From: DASYXW01 sp035934405
GTDB lineage: Bacteria > Acidobacteriota > Terriglobia > UBA7540
Direction of reading: 5' to 3'
Assembly (NCBI GenBank): GCA_035934405.1
Contig: DASYXW010000072.1
Span: forward strand, 80,931 to 144,930
DNA: 64,000 bases
A program made the translations under genes and the position numbers. The notes under the pieces are model-generated. The model was not told the DNA's origin. It searched no databases and was given only the letters and a program-made list of their open reading frames with translations. Shown here one piece after another: positions 54,379 to 62,483 of this stretch; positions within the stretch are counted from its first letter, which is position 1, and every line of letters begins with the position of its first letter.

Positions 54379-56787
54379 CTAATGCGGCATCGCCATTTGA
54401 AAATGGCTGAACGTCTTGCTCACCAGAGTTGAGGAGTCAAGCCATGGTGGCGGTGTCGCCATCAGGTTATCGGGCCGGGGCTGGAACGAAATGCCTGGGA
54501 TCACAGGCAGGCCGTCGGACTCATCAACCACCTTCATCGTCGGACTCTCTGACGCCTTGAACTGCAGCGTCAGCGCGATGCCCTGCTTCGGTAGTCCCGT
54601 ATATACCAGGCTCCAGTGCTGGTTCCCCGGCTCGTTGCCGGTGACGGGCACGGCGCCCGAAACCTTCCTGCCGTTGACCTCGGCCTCCAGAATCCTGGCG
54701 TTTGCGACCTCAACCCAGAGTGTGCGGGCCTGCCGTGGCGACGTGATTTGCAGGCGCAGTTCGCGAATATCACCGAAGGTGGCGTCGCCCGTGGCCTCGA
54801 CCACCGGAGGCGCTAGCGGAAGGACAGGTGCGTGCGCGCTCAGGGTGGGGAGCGCCCACAACGGCACGAAATCACTTAGCTTGCCATGGGCCAGGGTGCC
54901 TTTGAGCAATTGTGACGCCCAGGCGTCCGGCGCCCGGTCGCCGCTCGCCCACACGGCCTTGCCCGTGTCCGCGTCGAGCGAGTAGAGGATGCTGTCGGCG
55001 CGCGGATGGTCGGTGTTGTAACCGCTGGTCGCCGCGCCGGCGATGAGCAGAATCACCGCAGCCGTGGCCGCCGCGCCAGCCAGCCACCACCTCCGGCGCA
55101 TCGTGATGATGTGAATCTGCGGCGCTAGGTACCCGACCAGCAGCGCCGTGGTCAGAAGGATCGGGAAGAGGCCCGTCGTACTGAGCAGCATCAGCAGGAA
55201 GTAGGGTAGGCTGGCGAACAGCATAATGCCAACGATGGCCGGAAGCGTCCAGACGAGGGCGCTTTCCTCTTCACCTTCGGGGTCACGGCGCAGGAAGGCG
55301 TAGCCGAGTTCGAGCGCGCTGGCGAGAAGAGGCCAGGTGAAAAGATAGCTTCCCCCCGGCGCGTAGATCGCCGCAGCCACGGCGAGGATCGCCCACCAGA
55401 CCAGCGCCCCGAGCGTCATTGCGGCAACGCTGGCCTGACGGCCCAGCAGCGCGTAGAACGCCACGAGCACGGCGATGGTGAGCGCCAGAAAGGCGTAAGC
55501 GTAAAGATCGCCGTTGTAGGCCATGCCGTACGGCAGGAAGGAGACGAGCGGAGTGTGCTTGAGCACCAGCCACAGCAGCTCGCAGATTCCGAGAGCAGCG
55601 CCCGTAGCCACGAGCCAGCCGACCAATCCTGCCAGAAGGCCGCGCCAGGTGAGCAGGCGCTTCTTGAATCCCAGCGCCAAGACGGCGAGGAAGAGCAACG
55701 CGGCCAGGATGGCGAGCGGAATGGCCGCCCTTTGGGGATAGTGGATGACCCGGCCGAACAGGCTGAAATACACTGCATCGGGCGCCTTTGTGTGCGTCAA
55801 GTCTTCATTGCCGAAGCGGCGCGCCAGGGCCAGCGCCTGCGAGCCGTCGTGCTGGACACTGCGCTCGCTGATGTGAGCGAGGTCGTCGCGAGCGGTATGG
55901 TAGCGCGGCCAGCAGCCGACGTAAGCGAAGTTCAGCCCGGCCAGGCCGGCGTGCTTGAACACCGTGAGATCGGTGTCATTGGGCAGCCGCTTGTAAGCCT
56001 CGTAGGTGAATGAGGACGTGACAGCGTGCGGCGCGGCGCGGGCGAGCTGCTGGATGAGCCAGCCGTTGCCGGCGCTCGTTTCGAACATAAACGACGGCCC
56101 GCAAGCGCCGCGCGCTTCGAAGTTCAAGACCACGCCGACATCCTTGGCCCAGGCGTGCTGGTCGACGAACGCCTGCGACCCGAGCAATCCCAATTCTTCG
56201 GCGTCGGTAGCCAGGAAAATCACATCGTTCTTGAGCCGCGGACCAGCCTTGAGCGCGCGCGCGGTTTCGAGCAGCGTCACCACGCCGGAGCCGTCGTCGC
56301 TCGCTCCCGGGCCACTCGGGACCGAATCGTAATGCGCCACCAGCATCACGGCTTTGGAGCTGTGCGTCCCTTTCATCCGCGCCACGATGTTCTGGACCGT
56401 AGCGGCGGCAATCGGTCCATGCCACTTCGGTTCGGTGCGGGCAACCGTTGTCACTTGCACAAGCGGCTGCAGTCGCAGCTTGATGAACTGCCGCACGATG
56501 TAAAGCCGCACCTGATCATTTTCCGGCGACCCGGTGGGATGAGGCCGCTGGGCGATGGACTTCAATTGGCCGAGGGCGCGCCCGGAAGAAAACTCCGTGG
56601 GTGGCGCAGCCAGGGAAACTGGCGCGGGCGGCCGAGTCGGATCGATGGCGAGAAACAGTAGCGCTGCAATCAGCAGCAGGGTCATCACGGCGGGGAGCGC
56701 GGACAATGGGGGGGAAGTCGGGGCCTGAGCTGCACGGGTCGTGACCGGAGTATTGACCCGCTGGCCGCTCTTTTTCCTCTTCCCCAT
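54379..56787 (-). CDS. M28-family membrane metallopeptidase (ERMP1/Pff1-like)
   Basis: 802 residues. An N-terminal helix (VMTLLLIAALLFLAIDP) anchors an M28 zinc aminopeptidase domain (about 55-320). Di-zinc ligands are visible: His and Asp in LVAHYDS, bridging Asp in GASDDGSG, catalytic Glu-Glu in DAEELGLLGS, and His in RYHTARDD. About eight membrane helices follow (about 335-590), then an extracytoplasmic beta domain (about 600-800). The layout resembles eukaryotic Fxna/Pff1. ATG follows GGAGG at 7-8 nt. Role in peptide scavenging is inferred. Confidence 0.82.
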   Translation of the reverse strand: MGKRKKSGQRVNTPVTTRAAQAPTSPPLSALPAVMTLLLIAALLFLAIDPTRPPAPVSLAAPPTEFSSGRALGQLKSIAQRPHPTGSPENDQVRLYIVRQFIKLRLQPLVQVTTVARTEPKWHGPIAAATVQNIVARMKGTHSSKAVMLVAHYDSVPSGPGASDDGSGVVTLLETARALKAGPRLKNDVIFLATDAEELGLLGSQAFVDQHAWAKDVGVVLNFEARGACGPSFMFETSAGNGWLIQQLARAAPHAVTSSFTYEAYKRLPNDTDLTVFKHAGLAGLNFAYVGCWPRYHTARDDLAHISERSVQHDGSQALALARRFGNEDLTHTKAPDAVYFSLFGRVIHYPQRAAIPLAILAALLFLAVLALGFKKRLLTWRGLLAGLVGWLVATGAALGICELLWLVLKHTPLVSFLPYGMAYNGDLYAYAFLALTIAVLVAFYALLGRQASVAAMTLGALVWWAILAVAAAIYAPGGSYLFTWPLLASALELGYAFLRRDPEGEEESALVWTLPAIVGIMLFASLPYFLLMLLSTTGLFPILLTTALLVGYLAPQIHIITMRRRWWLAGAAATAAVILLIAGAATSGYNTDHPRADSILYSLDADTGKAVWASGDRAPDAWASQLLKGTLAHGKLSDFVPLWALPTLSAHAPVLPLAPPVVEATGDATFGDIRELRLQITSPRQARTLWVEVANARILEAEVNGRKVSGAVPVTGNEPGNQHWSLVYTGLPKQGIALTLQFKASESPTMKVVDESDGLPVIPGISFQPRPDNLMATPPPWLDSSTLVSKTFSHFQMAMPH

Positions 56788-56920
56788 CAGTTAGCCTCCG
56801 ACTCTGCACGGCCCTCGAACCTAGCAACTCCCCGGCGTCAAGTCAACCGGCCGGGTGGGGAACTTGGCGAGCATGACTTCGCTGCGACCAGGCTTGACCC
56901 ACGCCCCGCTGTTCTCTAAG

Positions 56921-57391
56921 ATGACGGAAAGGCAAACGGGGGAACCTGAGCACTCTATGGGCCGGGAACGAAAGCCGCGAAGCGGTCGCCAGACTACAAC
57001 ACTCCTGGCAGAGGTGTTTATTCCCGACAAGCTGTACTTTCGTATCGGAGAAGTGAGCGAGCTGACACACACCAAGGCGTACGTCCTGCGCTACTGGGAG
57101 ACGGAGTTCCCGGCGCTGAAACCCAGCAAGGGCGCCACCGGACAGCGTCTCTACCGGCGCCGGGATGTGGAGACGGTGCTTGAGATCAAGCGGCTGCTTT
57201 ACGAGCAAGGATTCACCATCGAAGGCGCGCGAAAGAAGCTGGCGCAGGATTCCCGCCCCACAGAGCCGGCCGGCGAGCGCGAAGATGGCGCCCAGAAACA
57301 CCTGTTCCGGCCGTCATTGGACGGTCCGCAGGTGAAGGCGCTGAAGCGGGAACTGCAGAGCATCTTGACAATCCTTTCGCGCAAGTGTTAG
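56921..57391 (+). CDS. MerR-family transcriptional regulator
   Basis: 156 residues from ATG 56921 (ATG 56957 also possible). MerR winged helix at about 35-105: KLYFRIGEVSELTHTKAYVLRYWETEF, RLYRRRDVETVLEIKRLLYEQGFTIEGARKKL. This compact type, with YVLRYWETEFP, is often found next to ihfA and lacks metal-binding Cys in the dimer helix (VKALKRELQSILTILSRKC ends in one Cys). DNA target unknown. Divergent from the M28 gene; two tRNA-Pro genes follow. Confidence 0.82.
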   Translation: MTERQTGEPEHSMGRERKPRSGRQTTTLLAEVFIPDKLYFRIGEVSELTHTKAYVLRYWETEFPALKPSKGATGQRLYRRRDVETVLEIKRLLYEQGFTIEGARKKLAQDSRPTEPAGEREDGAQKHLFRPSLDGPQVKALKRELQSILTILSRKC

Positions 57392-57394
57392 AAA

Positions 57395-57513
57395 TAGTTG
57401 TCAGTGATCAGTCATCAGTTGTCAGCAATCACTGCGAAGCGCTTCGCTGATGATCGAAAGGCCGAACTGCAGTCTGCGTGGTCGCTGGCAACTGAAAACT
57501 GGCAACTGACAAC
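57395..57513. repeat. Period-7 degenerate repeats
   Basis: Units tcagtga, tcagtca, tcagttg, tcagcaa and, further on, actggca, actgaaa, actggca, actgaca, before tRNA-Pro(GGG). Confidence 0.7.
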
Positions 57514-57519
57514 CGATTT

Positions 57520-57596
57520 CGGGACGTGGCGCAGCCTGGTAGCGCACTTGCTTGGGGTGCAAGGGGTCGCCAGTTCAAATCTGGCCGTCCCGACCA
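57520..57596 (+). tRNA. tRNA-Pro (anticodon GGG)
   Basis: 77 nt starting CGGGACGTGGCGCAGCCTGG. Acceptor CGGGACG/CGTCCCG, anticodon loop TTGGGGT, T loop AGTTCAAAT, discriminator A and encoded CCA (57594-57596). Confidence 0.95.
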
Positions 57597-57608
57597 GCCA
57601 AAAGCAGT

Positions 57609-57682
57609 GGTGAGTTGCTAGTGGTAGTGGCAAGACGGCGAGGCGTGGCTTGGGTGTTTACTAGCCACTAGCCACTATCCCT
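57609..57682. repeat. Period-7 degenerate repeat between tRNA-Pro genes
   Basis: Units actagcc, actagcc, actatcc near the right end and gtgagtt, gctagtg, gtagtgg at the left. Confidence 0.6.
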
Positions 57683-57692
57683 CTGTTCTTAT

Positions 57693-57766
<74 letters not shown>

Positions 57767-57867
57767 TTAATCTCCTTCGTGATTCCTCGTCCGTCCATTG
57801 GCGCGGCGGGGCCATTTCGCAGCCGGCCGGGTCGGCACACACCTTCACGACTGCGGAGAACGACTCT

Positions 57868-58875
57868 TTGCGACTGGTCACCTTTGAGCGTGATGCAACT
57901 TCGGCCCGCATCGGGGCGCTCGCCGACGGCGGCTGGATCGTCGATCTCACCGCCGCCTACGCACTTTTGCTGCGCGACGCTGAGGGCGAGAACGCCTTCT
58001 ACCGCGTCGCCGAGGCTGGCGTGCCGCCCAACATGCGTTTGCTCTTTGCGGGTGGCGACAAGAGCCTGGCGGCGGCGCAGGCGGCCCTGCGCTACGCGCT
58101 CGAACGAGGCGAGGGAACGACCGGGCCTTCTGGCGAGCCCATTTTCTACCGTGCCGAACAGGTTAAACTCAAGGCGCCGATTCAGCCGCGCAAGTTCTTC
58201 CATACCGCCGGCAATTTTCGCGAACACCATGAAGAAGCGCAGAAATCGGGGTTTTCGCACCCCGTCCTGCCGTGGATCGTCTTCTTCCAGAACGTGGACG
58301 CCATCATCGGCCACGAGGAGCCCGTGGTGTATCCAGAGCACCTCACTCGGGAGCTCGACTACGAGCTCGAGCTTGCGGTCGTGCTCAAGAAGAGCGGCAA
58401 GTACTTCACCGCGGAAGAGGCGACTGATTACATCGGAGGGTACGTCATCTTCAACGATATTACCGCCCGCGATATCCAGAGACAGGAAATGAAATCGGGC
58501 GTGTTCAGTTTTTGCAAAGGGATTGACACTTTCTGTCCTCTCGGACCACACATCGTGACGGCGGATGAGATTCCTGATCCACACAACCTCAAGATGGAGC
58601 TGCGGGTGAACGGCGAAGCGCGCCAACGGTCGCATTCGAGCAAGATGTCCGTGATCATACCTGAAATCCTGGCGCATTATTCGCCGATGGGATACAGCGC
58701 CGGCGACGTGCTCTCCACCGGCACCGTCTCGGGCGTGGCGGCGTTCAGTGGCGATCCCACAGCGTGGTATCTGAAACCCGGCGACGTGATGGAGTGTGAG
58801 ATCGAAGGCATCGGGGTCCTGCGCAATCCGGTGATCTCGTGGGCCGAGGCGCAGCGACGGAACCTGGTTCCTTAA
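57868..58875 (+). CDS. Fumarylacetoacetate-hydrolase-family protein
   Basis: 335 residues. TTG at 57868 is chosen: GGAGA lies 9 nt upstream and RLVTFERDATSARIG is the usual FAH N-terminus. Metal ligands are visible in ELDYELELAVVL (ExE) and NDITARDIQRQEM (Asp), with the KGIDTFCPLGPHIV loop and STGTVSGVAAFSG near the end. Family members hydrolyse or decarboxylate beta-diketo acids, e.g. in aromatic breakdown. The stop is directly followed by the ATG of the synthase-like gene, so both are cotranscribed. Confidence 0.85.
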   Translation: MRLVTFERDATSARIGALADGGWIVDLTAAYALLLRDAEGENAFYRVAEAGVPPNMRLLFAGGDKSLAAAQAALRYALERGEGTTGPSGEPIFYRAEQVKLKAPIQPRKFFHTAGNFREHHEEAQKSGFSHPVLPWIVFFQNVDAIIGHEEPVVYPEHLTRELDYELELAVVLKKSGKYFTAEEATDYIGGYVIFNDITARDIQRQEMKSGVFSFCKGIDTFCPLGPHIVTADEIPDPHNLKMELRVNGEARQRSHSSKMSVIIPEILAHYSPMGYSAGDVLSTGTVSGVAAFSGDPTAWYLKPGDVMECEIEGIGVLRNPVISWAEAQRRNLVP

Positions 58876-60105
58876 ATGCCAACCGAGAGATCGAGAGAAG
58901 GAATCTGGGTGAGCGAGCTGAACGCGCGGCCGGAGATCCGGGCCGCGTTCGATCGGGCTGCGCCGGTCCGCTTTTACGACACCACGCTGCGCGACGGCGA
59001 GCAAACCGTCGGCGTCGTGTTCGCGCCGCACCAGAAGCTGGAGATTGCCCGTAAGATCGACGAGTTGGGCGTCGGCCGCATCGAGGCGGGCTTTCCGCGC
59101 GTCTCGGCCGATGACGCCGAAGCCTTGCGTCTCATTCTTGCCGCCAAGCTGAAGGCCGAGGTGTGGGGATTTTCGCGCGCGCTGCGAGCGGACCTTGATG
59201 AACTGATTAAGCTGGGGGCGCGCTCGACGATCATTGAGGCGCCGGTGAGCGACATCAAGCTCGGCGCTTACGGAATCAGCCGGGAGGAGGTGCTGCGACG
59301 GGTCCGGGACGCCACCGGCTATGCCAAGACGCACGGCCTGACGGTCGCCTTCTTCGCCGTGGACGGTACGCGCGCGGACCTCGCCTACCTCCAGGCGGTT
59401 TACGGGGAGGCACTCGAAGGCGGCGCCGACGAGCTTGTGGTCGTTGACACCATCGGCGGATGCGGTCCGGAGGCCGTCGAATTTCTCGTGCGCGAAGTGC
59501 GCCGCTGGGCAGGTGATGGCGTCCCGATTCACTTTCACGGCCACAACGATTTCGGCCTGGCCACAGCGTCCGCCATTGCTGCCGTGCGCGCGGGCGCGAC
59601 CTGGATTCACGGCACGATCAACGGCATGGGCGAGCGGGCGGGGAACGCCGACCTGGGTGAGATCGCGCTGGCGTTGCGATGCCTTTATGACGTTCCGGTT
59701 GAACTGGACCTCACGAAGATTCGAGAGGTCTCCGAGCTGGTGCGAAAGGCTGCGGGCTACGAGCTGGAAGCCTGGAAGCCCGTCGTCGGCCGGAATTTGT
59801 TCGTCCGCGAAAGCGGCGCCGTGGCCAGTCAGTTTCATACTCCCGAGGCCATCGAGCCGTTCGCGGCGGAACGGGTGGGCGCGCGGCGGGCGATCGTGCT
59901 GGGGAAAAAGAGCGGTCTCGACAGCCTCGCGCTCAAGAGCCGCGAGCTCGGATTGAATATTCCCGAGGAACAGCGGGCGCCGGTGCTCGCTGCGGTCAAG
60001 CGCAAAGGAATTGAGAAGCGCGGCCTGGTGACGGATTCCGAGTTTGCTGAGATCATCCACCGGGTTGCAAGCTCATCCCGAAGCGAGAAGTCTTCTGGCT
60101 CCTAG
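58876..60105 (+). CDS. Homocitrate / isopropylmalate synthase-like enzyme (LeuA superfamily)
   Basis: 409-residue Claisen condensing enzyme. RFYDTTLRDGEQTVGV carries the metal Asp and catalytic Arg; IHFHGHNDFGLA is the HxH metal site; GMGERAGNADLGEIA is the signature loop. About 380 residues of catalytic and subdomain I/II sequence are present, but no LeuA regulatory dimer domain, which fits homocitrate synthase/NifV-like or catabolic relatives rather than leucine-feedback-controlled LeuA. Acetyl-CoA plus an unknown 2-oxo acid is the expected substrate pair. ATG abuts the FAH stop; the stop overlaps the convergent LLM gene by 4 nt. Confidence 0.8.
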   Translation: MPTERSREGIWVSELNARPEIRAAFDRAAPVRFYDTTLRDGEQTVGVVFAPHQKLEIARKIDELGVGRIEAGFPRVSADDAEALRLILAAKLKAEVWGFSRALRADLDELIKLGARSTIIEAPVSDIKLGAYGISREEVLRRVRDATGYAKTHGLTVAFFAVDGTRADLAYLQAVYGEALEGGADELVVVDTIGGCGPEAVEFLVREVRRWAGDGVPIHFHGHNDFGLATASAIAAVRAGATWIHGTINGMGERAGNADLGEIALALRCLYDVPVELDLTKIREVSELVRKAAGYELEAWKPVVGRNLFVRESGAVASQFHTPEAIEPFAAERVGARRAIVLGKKSGLDSLALKSRELGLNIPEEQRAPVLAAVKRKGIEKRGLVTDSEFAEIIHRVASSSRSEKSSGS

Positions 60106-61175
60106 CTTCTGAAATGCGGCAGCACTGCCCCGCCGAAGAGCCGCGCCTGCTCTCTCCGATTTTCTCCCCAGATCTCAAGCAGGATATGCGTGCAGCCGGC
60201 GTTGCGATAACGCTCGATAGCCTGGACGCACTGCTCCGGCGTCCCCGCAATCGGGCAGACCTTGTCGAGCACCGCGTCGGTCACAGCGCGCGCCGCGGCT
60301 TTGCGGCCTCCAGTTTCCATGGCCTCGGCGATCGGCCGGATTTCGTCAAACGTGAGGCCGGCCTTTTCGAGCAGCACGTCGGCGGAGCCGCGGATGTTCT
60401 GAACTTTGTTGGCCAGGTACATGGCCGCCATCTCGCGCGCCCCGTCGCGCGCCCGCGTTCGATCCTTTCCGATGCTTCCCACGATTACAGAACCTAGGTC
60501 GAGAGTCGAACGGTCTTTGCCCGCTTGGCGCGCGCCTTCTTCCATCCGCTCGCGCGAGTAACGGACGAAATCGGGCGTCGTGATGCTGGCCGTGAGCAGG
60601 CCGTCGGCGTCCGAACCCGCCATCCGCTGCAGGACCGGCCCGGTGGCCCCGATGTAAATGGGCGGCGGGCGGCGCGAGATGTCGGCGTCCGAGCGCAGCG
60701 CCGGCGCATGGGCGGAATAAACCTTGCCCTCATAATTCACTTCCGCGCCCGCAAGCATGGCGCGAACGATCTCGATGCACTCTTTCATCACCGTGGCGGG
60801 GCCGGCCGTCTTGCCGCGTTCGCCCTCGCCAATCTCCTTCATGAAGATTTTCGAAGCGCCGAGGCCAAGCAGGAAACGACCTTCGCCGGCCACGTCCTGC
60901 ATGACGCGCGCTTCCATGGCGATCTGCACGGGATGGCGCGTGTAGGGGGAGACGATGCCCCAGCCGATGGCCATGCGGCGCGTTTCGCGCGCGATGATGG
61001 CCGTAATGGCCGTCGAAGAGCGCGCCTCGAAGGAGTGCTTGCGCCACCACGGGTAGGCTTCAGCCACCCAAAAGGTGTCGAAGCCGGCCGCTTCGCAGGC
61101 CCGGGCCATGCGGACCGTTTCTTCCACCGGCTCCATGCTGAGTTGCAGCACGCCAATTCTGAAAGGCACACTCAT
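60102..61175 (-). CDS. LLM-class flavin-dependent oxidoreductase
   Basis: 357-residue luciferase-like TIM barrel using FMN or F420. FRIGVLQLSMEPVEETVRMARACEAAGFDTFWVAE is the typical first strand-helix; AIGWGIVSPYTRHPVQIAMEA and RFLLGLGASKIF match the F420-dependent reductase branch; IYIGATGPVLQRMAGSDADG is a cofactor-binding strand. ATG follows GGAGT. Substrate unknown; two neighbours handle keto acids. Confidence 0.82.
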   Translation of the reverse strand: MSVPFRIGVLQLSMEPVEETVRMARACEAAGFDTFWVAEAYPWWRKHSFEARSSTAITAIIARETRRMAIGWGIVSPYTRHPVQIAMEARVMQDVAGEGRFLLGLGASKIFMKEIGEGERGKTAGPATVMKECIEIVRAMLAGAEVNYEGKVYSAHAPALRSDADISRRPPPIYIGATGPVLQRMAGSDADGLLTASITTPDFVRYSRERMEEGARQAGKDRSTLDLGSVIVGSIGKDRTRARDGAREMAAMYLANKVQNIRGSADVLLEKAGLTFDEIRPIAEAMETGGRKAAARAVTDAVLDKVCPIAGTPEQCVQAIERYRNAGCTHILLEIWGENRREQARLFGGAVLPHFRS

Positions 61176-61256
61176 CAGGACTCCGCGCTCTCGCCAGGCT
61201 GAGGGATTTTTAAAACTGAAAATCGAAATTCGAAACTCGCATTCGCCGGCTCCTGA

Positions 61257-62177
61257 TCACGGATTGCTCCACGAGTGTTCGAGGCCCTTCACCAGCGCCC
61301 AGAGCGCCTTGTTCAATGGAGTTGACACGCCGGCCTTCTCGCCCCACTCGACGATGGCGCCGTTCATAAAGTCAATTTCGGTGGGCCGGCGAGCGAGGAC
61401 GTCCTGCAGCATACTGGCCTTGTGTTCGCCCGGCGCCGCCGCGCCCTTGCGGACCATTTCGCGCGGGTCGCCGTGCAAGGTGATGCCGAGCGCTCGCGCC
61501 ACCGCCGTGCCTTCCTCGATGAGCGCGTCAAAGAGGGCCGCGGTGGGCGCGAAATCGGCGGCGGCGCGGTGATGAAGCAGGGTGAGGGCGCCGACCGGAT
61601 TGGTGGCGGCGTTGAAGATCAGTTTGGTCCACTGCGCGCCTCGCGCGTCTTCGAGCGCCACGGTGTTCATACCGCTGCGGGTGAGCGTCGAGGCCAGTTC
61701 TTCCACCATGCGCATTGGCGTTGCGGTAGGTTCGAAAGGGCCGATCCAAGTGTCGCCCTGGATATCGTAGGCTACATGGCCAGGCTCGACGAGGTGTCCG
61801 GCGGGAAACGTGGTGCCCCGGACGACATAAGGCACGTACTCGGCAATGATCTCCTCGTTGCCCACGCCGTTCTGCACGGAGCAGACGGCGCTCGCGCGGT
61901 CGAACGATCCGCGCACCGCGGCAATGGCCTGGCGCGTGTGAACGCTCTTGGTGGCCGCGATGCCGTAGTCGCAGCACGGGATTTCGCCGGGGTCGGTGGT
62001 GGCGTGAAGCCGAGCGGTGAAGTCCGCCGCGCCGGAAATCCGCAGGCCCCTTTCGTTGATGGCCGTGACGTGATCGCGCGCCACATCGTAGGCGTGAACC
62101 TCGACGTCGCCGAGGCGAGCGAGATGCGCCGCAAAAATGCTTCCGACTGCGCCGCAACCGATAATGCAGATTTTCAT
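61257..62177 (-). CDS. 2-Dehydropantoate 2-reductase (ketopantoate reductase family)
   Basis: 306 residues. NADPH Rossmann motif IIGCGAVGSIFAAHLA at the N-terminus, SVQNGVGNEE (conserved Asn in the ketopantoate pocket), the catalytic Lys in WTKLIFNAATNPVGAL and a C-terminal helical domain with a conserved Glu-like EIDFMNGAIVEWG. PanE makes pantoate for CoA; a paralogue acting on another 2-keto acid is possible. ATG 62177 (KICIIG) fits the fold start. It lies just downstream of TCAR-N4-YTGA cluster C. Confidence 0.85.
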   Translation of the reverse strand: MKICIIGCGAVGSIFAAHLARLGDVEVHAYDVARDHVTAINERGLRISGAADFTARLHATTDPGEIPCCDYGIAATKSVHTRQAIAAVRGSFDRASAVCSVQNGVGNEEIIAEYVPYVVRGTTFPAGHLVEPGHVAYDIQGDTWIGPFEPTATPMRMVEELASTLTRSGMNTVALEDARGAQWTKLIFNAATNPVGALTLLHHRAAADFAPTAALFDALIEEGTAVARALGITLHGDPREMVRKGAAAPGEHKASMLQDVLARRPTEIDFMNGAIVEWGEKAGVSTPLNKALWALVKGLEHSWSNP

Positions 62178-62209
62178 GCTGGCCCGAGCCATTCGTCTTA
62201 TCTAATTAG

Positions 62210-62475
62210 TTGTATTATCAACATGTTGACGGCTTTCCGAGTGGTGATAACGAGATAACACTAGTATTTTCAATATGTTGACGGATTTCTCTGGGTCACT
62301 CTAAAACTCGTGCTGATTTTAAAAGACATTCAGGCTTTGTTTTTTAAGACCACCTTTTTTTCTGCAGGCCGTAGGCTGCGATTCTCGTCAACTCTATCTG
62401 AAAGACGCGCGCGCAGCCCGGTTCGGCAAAAGGGCGACATAATCAGAGAGTAATATAACCGGGCTCCTTTGTCAA
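62210..62475 (-). promoter_or_regulatory. TCAR-N4-YTGA element, cluster C with long leader and promoter
   Basis: Two motif copies (plus-strand TTGACGG blocks at 62226 and 62278, 52 bp apart), then GACATTCAGG with a T-rich run near 62325-62345, and on the minus strand TTGACA (62470-62475) with TATTAC 14 nt on. Order and spacing match cluster B at 15.7-16.0 kb. It forms the upstream region of the ketopantoate reductase gene and contains no ORF of note. Confidence 0.6.
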
Positions 62476-62483
62476 GTCCCGCC

